A stretch of 64,000 bases of DNA from Candolleomyces eurysporus. Its lineage: Eukaryota; Basidiomycota; Agaricomycetes; Agaricales; Psathyrellaceae. Below, piece after piece: positions 57,914 to 64,000 of this stretch. Made by a program: the position numbers and the translations under genes. Within the stretch, counting starts at the first letter, position 1; every line of letters begins with the position of its first letter. Under the pieces are notes generated by a model. The model was not told where the DNA came from, did no database searches, and saw only the letters and a list, made by a program, of their open reading frames with translations. The stretch lies in the NCBI GenBank assembly GCA_027579435.1, contig JANBPK010000942.1, positions 23,696-87,695 of the forward strand, given 5' to 3'.

Positions 57914-60378
57914 ATGACCCCTCAATACACTCCGTACCCTGGGACTCGTAGGAAGCTCGTTCTTGCATTCGATGTCGGAACGACATATAGCGGCATCTCA
58001 TACAGGTGCGAAGCCATCCGCATCATGATGCTCCCGATCTGAACTGGAGATGTTAGCATCCTTGACCCTGGTCAAGTTCCAGAGATCAAAGGCGTTATCA
58101 GGTATCCTCAATCTTGGTGCTCGAAGTGAAACTAGTCACGAACTTGCCACGCAGATTTCCCGGCCACGAGCAAATTCGAGGGGAATCGAAGATCCCTACA
58201 GTGTTATACTACGACAAATCAGGGAACGTTCGTGCAATTGGCGCAGAAGCTATGCGTGAAGGTATTGCTGAGACGGCCTTAGACGAAGGATGGACAAAGG
58301 CTGAATGGTACGTCTGCGTCAGCACTTGATCAGCAAGCGCCTTTTCACTAAGCCTTTTTCGTTTGTAGGTTCAAGCTACACATTCGACCAAAGAGAGCGG
58401 GTTTAGATCGTATCACTGCCTCGATACCTCCTCTTCCACCTGGAAAGACCGTTATTCGAGTCCTTGCCGATTTCTTGCGATACTTCCGCGAATGTGCGAT
58501 GGTTTATATTAAGGGTGCGCATCCTAACGGCGAGGATCTCTGGAGATCCATTTCTTCAGACATCGAATATGTGATTTCGCATCCCAATGGATGGGAGGGC
58601 TATCAGCAAAGTCAGATCAGGAGCGCTATTGTGCTCGCAGGCCTGGTTCCTGACACAGTTAGCGGCAACGCACGAGTCACCTTTCTGACCGAGGGTGAAG
58701 CAAGCCTCCACTTCGCTATTGACTATGGTTTCCCTGCAAAGTCGATGAAGGTGATGTTTTTTTGGATATAGATGCACATCTAGAGTCTAATGCTTCTTAA
58801 ATTTCGTAGGCTGGAGAAGGTGTCATCATCGTCGACGCCGGAGGAGGAACCATTGACATCAGCGCTTATCGCAAGAAAGAAGACAAAGTCAACAAATTTG
58901 AAGAGACTACAATAGCTCAGTGTCACTTCTTCGGCTCTGTGTTTGTGAGCGTTCAAGCCAGAGTGTTTCTCGAAGGTGAGCCGCGCGTTCTATGCTCTTC
59001 CGATCTGAGATCCTCAGGTTCATTGTGGTGGGTTTCAGAATATCTCAAGGACTCTGACTTTTATGAAGATCTTGACCACATTGTCAAGTGTTTTGATAAG
59101 TCGACGAAAGTTCGATTTCAGAATGATGCTCAAATGGAGTACATAAAGTTCGGAGCAACAAGGGATAATGATCCGTCGTGCAATATTAGATATGGTCAGT
59201 TGAAACTTTCTGGGTATGTTTTCCATTTCCACTCGGAGGGACATCAGCAGCCTTACAGTCCGTTGTACAGGTCTGAGATTGCCAAATTCTTCGAACCGTC
59301 CGTTAAATGTGTCGTTACCTCTGTTCTCAATCTCGTCAAACAGAGTCAAACTCCAATCAGAGTATGTTGACTATTGCGATTGTGCTATGGAGCGTGAGAC
59401 TGACCTACGACAAGTACATTGTTCTTGTCGGAGGCTTTTCAGCTAGTGAATGGCTCGTTTCGAAGGTGGATGAAGCATTGAAGCCCTTTGGCCTCAGTGT
59501 TATCCGTCCAGACAGTCTAGTGTATGTCCGTCGTTTCCGGCATTGCCNAAAAAACTCACACTTTCTCTTCAGCAACAAAGCGGTCTCAGATGGGGCTGTG
59601 TCGTTTTACTTGAATCGGTTTGTGAGGGTCCGCGTTGCCAAGATGGCTTACGGCACGAAGTGCATCTGGCATTACGATCCCAATGATGAAGAGCATCAAA
59701 GCCGAAAGTCTACTATGATCGTGAACGCAGCGGGTGATAAGATGATCCCTGGACGTTTCGACACAATCATATCAAAGGTCGCAGAATTGCTATTCCCTTG
59801 ATATTTTGTTTCAGGCCCTGATCATGTTAACTTCGCAGGGTCTAGCTGCTTCCGATGACGAAGACTTTAGCGCCCCCTTTTCCTGGACGGATAAATCGAT
59901 AGAAGGATTCAGGTGTGTTACTAGCGAGATCTGGTGCTACACTGGGCAGGAGCATGAACCAAGATGGTTTGATAAGGACAATGGTAAGAGGGATATCTGT
60001 ATATCTACATCTATATCGATTATCGCACCCACCGGCTACCACTCGCAGAGAACTATCGCAAGCTATGCAAAATTAGTGCAGATCTTTCCCATTTACCGAC
60101 AACACACCTGATAAATCCACAAGGAGAAAAGTATTGGCGGGTCGACTACAAATTAGTCTTTCGCTTTACTACTGCAGAACTGAGCGCTCAGATAGCATGG
60201 ATGGAAGAGGTGCGTCTACTCCTATTGATCCTCGGATCCATGCCCATTGTTGTATTCCTTTTTCCTACAGGGGGTTCAGAGAAAGCGAGTTGATCTGCTC
60301 GCACTTCGCTACTGATTATCATACTAATGTTTGATTAGAACACCTGCGACGATCATATACGATCCTAACGACATTTGA
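57914..60378 (+). CDS. HSPA12-like Hsp70-family ATPase, copy 4
   Basis: The ATG at 57914 begins MTPQYTPYPGTRRKLVLAFD with phosphate-1 motif FDVGTTYSGISYR, then an intron. Later exons give ILDPGQVPEIKGVI, FPGHEQIRGESKIPTVLYYD, EWFKLHIRPKRAG, ADFLRYFRECAMVYIKG, HPNGWEGYQQSQI, TEGEASLHFA, phosphate-2 motif VIIVDAGGGTIDISAY, HIVKCFDKSTKVRF, adenosine motif YIVLVGGFSASEWL, NKAVSDGAVSFYLNRFV, and a tail exon with LSAQIAWMEE. The final exon can end TPATIIYDPNDI (stop 60376-60378), matching the sister genes, but the preceding junction is out of phase by my reading, so the stop could instead be at 60366. An N at 59548 lies in an intron before an A-run. Function as for copies 1-3. Confidence 0.83.
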
Positions 60379-60802
60379 ATGTAACCAATCGAGTCACAAG
60401 CCACATTATCCAACCTCGTAGTAATCTGTTTGGCGGGAGCGACAAACCATTCTTTTCCTACTCAAGCAGACTCGTCGATTTTGATCTTTCNAAAAAACGT
60501 CTCGAGGAATCGTGTGGTAAAAGTGCCGATCCACGTACTAAACGGGTCCTGGGGCTGACTCGAAAGTCAACGCCCAGAAACGAGTGATTTTCGAAGCAAG
60601 GCTGCCGCTTCATGCAGCAGAAACGATGAGCCATGTATCGGCCACTGCGTGGAGCACGTCGTAGCCAAGGGAAATCCGGCAGACGCAAGCTAGAACATTT
60701 CGCTGGGTCTCACACATGCCGCTCGCGCGGAGCGGTTAGTGCCTACGCGGGGTCTGTCCATAGGCTTGATGAGATGAGCCGTCAGTAACATGACTTCATA
60801 GT
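60379..60802. other. Convergent spacer
   Basis: Between the stops of Hsp70-like copy 4 and the minus-strand ubiquitin-like gene. N at about 60491 before an A-run. No gene is seen. Confidence 0.45.
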
Positions 60803-62580
60803 TTATTCGAGACTACCTACATGCTACACAATGAGGTATGATCGTTAGCAATGCAACGGGTCGACAAATTAAAAGATGGGTGAACCTACCACTTGGAAGA
60901 AGGAAGGGTCTATGATCGGTTCCGATACCGTGAATCCCACGTCCTAAACACGTCTACCATCAGCTGATCCATTGAAGGGATAGTGATAACAATGGTACCT
61001 TGAACTTGAGAGTAACTTGGCGCAACAAATTAAACAATGAATCCCCCGGCATCATCGTTGATGAATCAAGAAGCTTCACGGTCGCGTCATCATCACCGAT
61101 GTCCACAGCTTGCACCCGTCTATCGCATCCCAAGCTAGCAATAAACGCACGTCAGTCACGAAAGCGTTAGCGAGATGGCTAAAGCTCACCACAGCACTCG
61201 CTCTAACCTCTGGCGTCCAAGCCGATCAGGGGGTATCACAATTTGTCCTTGACACAGAGGACACCGCAGGTTCGATTCCCTTCTTAACCTCCGTGTGAGG
61301 GTTGTGACGTTCATTGAGATTGTCGTACCACCCTCCACCTGATTGGCGATCAGTGAGGATGGAGACAAACGAGCGTCGCCAGTAGTTTTGTACTGAATAA
61401 GGGTCTTGATGTCCCTAGAGTCGTCCAGGGTTAGTTCGAAAAGGCCAGCATCGACGAAGGCTTTGAGAAGGTTGTGAAGCACGGGGTTGTAAGTGTATCG
61501 ATTCAACAGCATCTGCCCCAGAAACTGGTATGGTTCAATGGATGAGTTCAAATAGCGTCGAAAAGGTGTTTACCATGTACTCACAACGATCGAGGTAAGA
61601 TCAACCTTCAGGAACTGTTGCGGTGCCCCGAACGGGTCGATAAGCGTAATGGTTTCGACGAGGTTCGCTTCTCGTTTAATCAGAGACGCGACATTCCCTG
61701 GTACCTCTGAAAGTTGACGCTGAGTTTGAAGGTGAGATAAGGCCTAGGAATGAGAGGTGTTAGCGGTGCAGAATGGGACAGCAATCGGCTAAAGCAGACC
61801 GAGAATTCTACTAAGTATGAATCAACACGTCGAGTACATTACTGGATCGACGCAGCGACGGTTGAGTATCGGACACCGCCTCCCCGTACACTAGACTGGG
61901 AAAGTAGGCGCTGAAGGTCTCTCTCGGTTTTAGAGAGTTGACTATTTGAGAACCCCTTGAGAATATGTGCGTTTTCGGAGGAAGTGGGTACGCACAAGAT
62001 TAGTTGAATGAGAGGCTCCGACGTGAAAGTATTTTACGCTTTGGAGAGTTGGGAGAGCAAAGACGCCAATTTATTCGTCAACTCTTCGATATCTTCCCTG
62101 TTCTGAAACCGTTGCTAAAAGAGAGACCATGAGAGATCACGCTTCGAGGCTTGATTTGGAGAACTACTAGTGGCGCACCTCGACAACTTTCAGCACTTTG
62201 AAGAGCGCTTCTAATGCACCTTTCAATGGCGTTCCAACGACTGGCAAAGTTTTGGCAACAGAAAACAAGACGTCAGAGACGGTTATAGCGTTCTGTAGGA
62301 CTTTCCGTCCTCGAGTCGGCGCTCCTTCGAGGCTATCGTCCGTTGTCACCGCCCGAATCTCGTCAAAGAGAGTCGACATTGCTATCCCTGGTGCTCCAAC
62401 CGCAACGGCATTTGACGTTGACGCTGATACCAGGGTTTGGAAGGGGTCCAAGGAAGCAGTTGAGGATCTCTTGTTGGTCTTGGAGCTGGTTGTTCTTCGC
62501 AGAGCGAAAACATCAGGAGAGCGAGACCCAGAGAAGAAATGGAAAATGGCTTTGAAGGAGTCTGAGCTCCCAGACGACAT
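60803..62580 (-). CDS. Helical N-terminal plus ubiquitin-like-domain protein
   Basis: Exon 1 starts at an ATG at 62580 (MSSGSSDSFKAIFHFFSGSR) and includes DVLFSVAKTLPVVGTPLKGA then LEALFKVLKVVE, followed across an intron by QRFQNREDIEELTNKLASLL. This helical pattern resembles the N-terminal regions of basidiomycete NLRs, such as VFPPLKSVAAGL in the gene at 17499. After further exons the protein enters a ubiquitin-like fold of a type common in mushroom genomes: ETITLIDPFGAPQQFLKVDL, QFLGQMLLNRYTYN, GLFELTLDDSRDIKTLIQ, and EGGTTISMNVTTLTRR, then CPLCQGQ. Exons downstream (LGCDRRVQAVDIGDDDATVK; GDSLFNLLRQVTLKFK) probably belong to it, and a stop fits at 60803-60805, but the 3' structure is less certain and the gene may end at 61186. 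No nucleotide-binding domain is present. A possible NLR-like partner or decoy; function unknown. Confidence 0.6.
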
Positions 62581-63717
62581 GATATCAGCCCGTACCTCAC
62601 GTATTCGTAAACGATCTCACGCGGCATCCTCTCGAGGTGATAGTCGGAGGCTGCATAGCCTAGTTTGTACAGCATCGCCGACGCGATATTTGGCGTCACC
62701 CTCTGATCCAGACAACCCAGCACCGCCACCAGCATCTGGACTCTAAGATCATCAGTCAACTCGAGCTTAAGTATTGCATTTTGCTACTCGCTTGTTCCGG
62801 TTCCAGTCATTCTAGAGACTCGAGACTGCTCGAGCATATAGCCACCTTTCCTCGCGACGTGACTGGCGCGTCTTGTCTCCACTCCATCGCTGCCTCTCTC
62901 TCTATCTCCTTGGAGCATCTCAAGCAAATGCTAAGCAACTATTCTGAGACGGATGATTTCTCAGGTATGTAACAGTGACACGTCTCAGGATCGCTGTCTG
63001 GGTTGTTGACACCTCAGGCAGGAGCTGATCTGATTACGTGGACCTCTGGAAGGGTCCTTTTTTCACAAGTGCTAATACCCTTTGGAGGGTCTTCTGCCTA
63101 GGCAGCTTGCCCCTCCCATCCATAGGTAGACCAGGGGAGATCCCCAAAAAGGGCTCGCCGAACACAGACACAGCTCGAGCCACTGTCTCAATATCTGTCT
63201 TGTTTTGGTCCCTTCGATTTCTGTCCCTGTCAATTTCTGAGATCTTGGAGTATTTACTATGTTTTTTGTTATCCGTTTTGTTGTCGTTTGGAATATACCC
63301 AGTTTGTACTATTTTTTCGGCCTTGGGGAGGTCTCGGTGCCTTGGGGAGGTCTCGGGCAGTGTCAAGAATCAGGCATAAATCAAATTCCAAGAAAGCGTT
63401 TTTTATTTGCAAAGAAAAACAGATACAGGCTTCACAACATACAGTATACATGAGGGGACAGATTTCGGACCAGCGAAGGGGACAGAGATGAAGACGGCGC
63501 AAGAGAAAAAAGGACATGGAGGCAGCAACGACGAGATGGCATGGGGAAAAGTACAGCAACACAAAAGATCNAAAAANTACGGCGATAAAAAGTAGAACGA
63601 CAATGGGGAGGGCGATGAGGGTATAGCGCAAACAGAGACACGACGTCAAGGATACAAAGGCACCAACGCCTCCCTCGGAAAACAAACGCAACGACGAGCA
63701 ATCCTCAATGCGAGCAC
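62581..63717. other. Intergenic, no supported gene
   Basis: Includes the 5' flank of the ubiquitin-like gene and, from about 63400, the likely 3' UTR of the gene running off the right edge. Ns at about 63572 and 63578 flank an A-run. A plus-strand frame at 62781-62972 has no known motif. Confidence 0.45.
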
Positions 63718-64000
63718 TCATGCCCCGGACGACGACGACGATCTGTGGTTGCCCTGATTGCCACTTTGCTCCTGGGGGTGCACGGGATACAGGAAGTACC
63801 CTCTCTTGCGATCCCATCCCTGCATCAAGTATGTTCCGGGAGGGTAAGGCGTTGACGTAGGTGCGACTGGGCCTGCATGGTGGAAGTCTGTGCCCTGGTA
63901 CTGCTGCACGGGCATTCCATGCTGCTGGAATGACGGAGCAGGGGTGTAGGCGGTGGTGGGATGGTTGAGGACAGGGTGCTGGACAAGTGTGGTACGAGCA
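63718..64000 (-). CDS. 3' end of a Pro/Gln/Tyr-rich protein (partial, 5' end outside window)
   Basis: A minus-strand frame open to the window edge reads VQHPVLNHPTTAYTPAPSF, QQHGMPVQQYQGTDF, PPGTYLMQGWDRKRGYFLYP and ends in a Ser-rich tail with stop at 63718-63720. The composition suggests a low-complexity C-terminal tail, as in many fungal regulatory proteins. Without the rest no function can be given. Confidence 0.55.
   Translation of the reverse strand, partial: ARTTLVQHPVLNHPTTAYTPAPSFQQHGMPVQQYQGTDFHHAGPVAPTSTPYPPGTYLMQGWDRKRGYFLYPVHPQEQSGNQGNHRSSSSSGA

Noticed and set aside
61190..61300. Possible tRNA: a B-box-like GGTTCGATTCC at about 61268 on the plus strand
   Set aside because: The flanking bases do not form a T-stem, no matching acceptor stem or anticodon arm was found, and the minus strand here is coding for the ubiquitin-like gene.
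62198..62746. 182-codon plus-strand frame opposite the ubiquitin-like gene
   Set aside because: Antisense to an exon with recognisable helical motifs; no start context or homology.
63269..63817. 182-codon minus-strand frame crossing two Ns
   Set aside because: It overlaps the end of the Pro/Gln-rich gene in another frame, and the Ns make the frame unreliable.
1..64000. CRISPR arrays, rRNA genes and bacterial operon features
   Set aside because: None are present; intron-rich fungal genes dominate and no regularly spaced short direct repeats with spacers occur.

Overview
The window reads as a nuclear contig from a basidiomycete fungus, most likely an Agaricomycete. Nearly every recognisable gene is cut by short introns of about 50-60 nt with GTRNGT-type donors, and the families are those expanded in mushroom-forming fungi: a TPR-CHAT protein, a NACHT-WD40 NLR, several HSPA12-type Hsp70-like ATPases, a DUF6533 membrane protein and a ubiquitin-like-domain protein. 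A putative AA14-type secreted copper oxidase points to a wood- or litter-decaying lifestyle. Species-level identity cannot be read from the sequence.

Layout. 1-5.5 kb: no supported gene. 5.5-9.6 kb (-): TPR-CHAT gene with a damaged repeat array. 11.4-13.0 kb: heavily decayed cystathionine gamma-lyase pseudogene whose end runs into a duplicated tail of the neighbouring gene. 13.2-15.1 kb: intact unknown gene and a small convergent membrane-protein gene. 17.5-21.0 kb (+): NACHT-WD40 NLR. From about 19.2 to 25.1 kb the DNA is almost free of CpG, and the left boundary falls inside the NLR gene. 25.2-25.8 kb: a clean Tc1/mariner deletion derivative with terminal inverted repeats and TA target duplication. 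26.7-29.2 kb (-): first Hsp70-like gene. 29.5-44.6 kb: housekeeping-like and secreted genes (unknown membrane protein, double-psi beta-barrel protein, Gfo/Idh/MocA oxidoreductase, two distantly related coiled-coil proteins flanking a GNAT acetyltransferase, AA14-like oxidase). 45.3-60.4 kb: three more Hsp70-like genes interspersed with a DUF6533 gene and a decayed J-domain (DNAJC17-like) pseudogene. 60.8-62.6 kb (-): helical plus ubiquitin-like-domain protein. 63.7 kb to the edge (-): 3' end of a Pro/Gln-rich gene.

How they may work together. TPR-CHAT, NACHT-WD40 and possibly the helical/ubiquitin-like protein belong to families linked to fungal self/non-self recognition and regulated cell death; four HSPA12-like ATPases lie among and beside them. 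That suggests an accessory, fast-evolving locus, but a functional link is inference only. A caveat runs through the annotation: single N characters beside homopolymers, and several one-base frameshifts in otherwise well-conserved genes, look like homopolymer sequencing errors, so not every broken frame is a true pseudogene.
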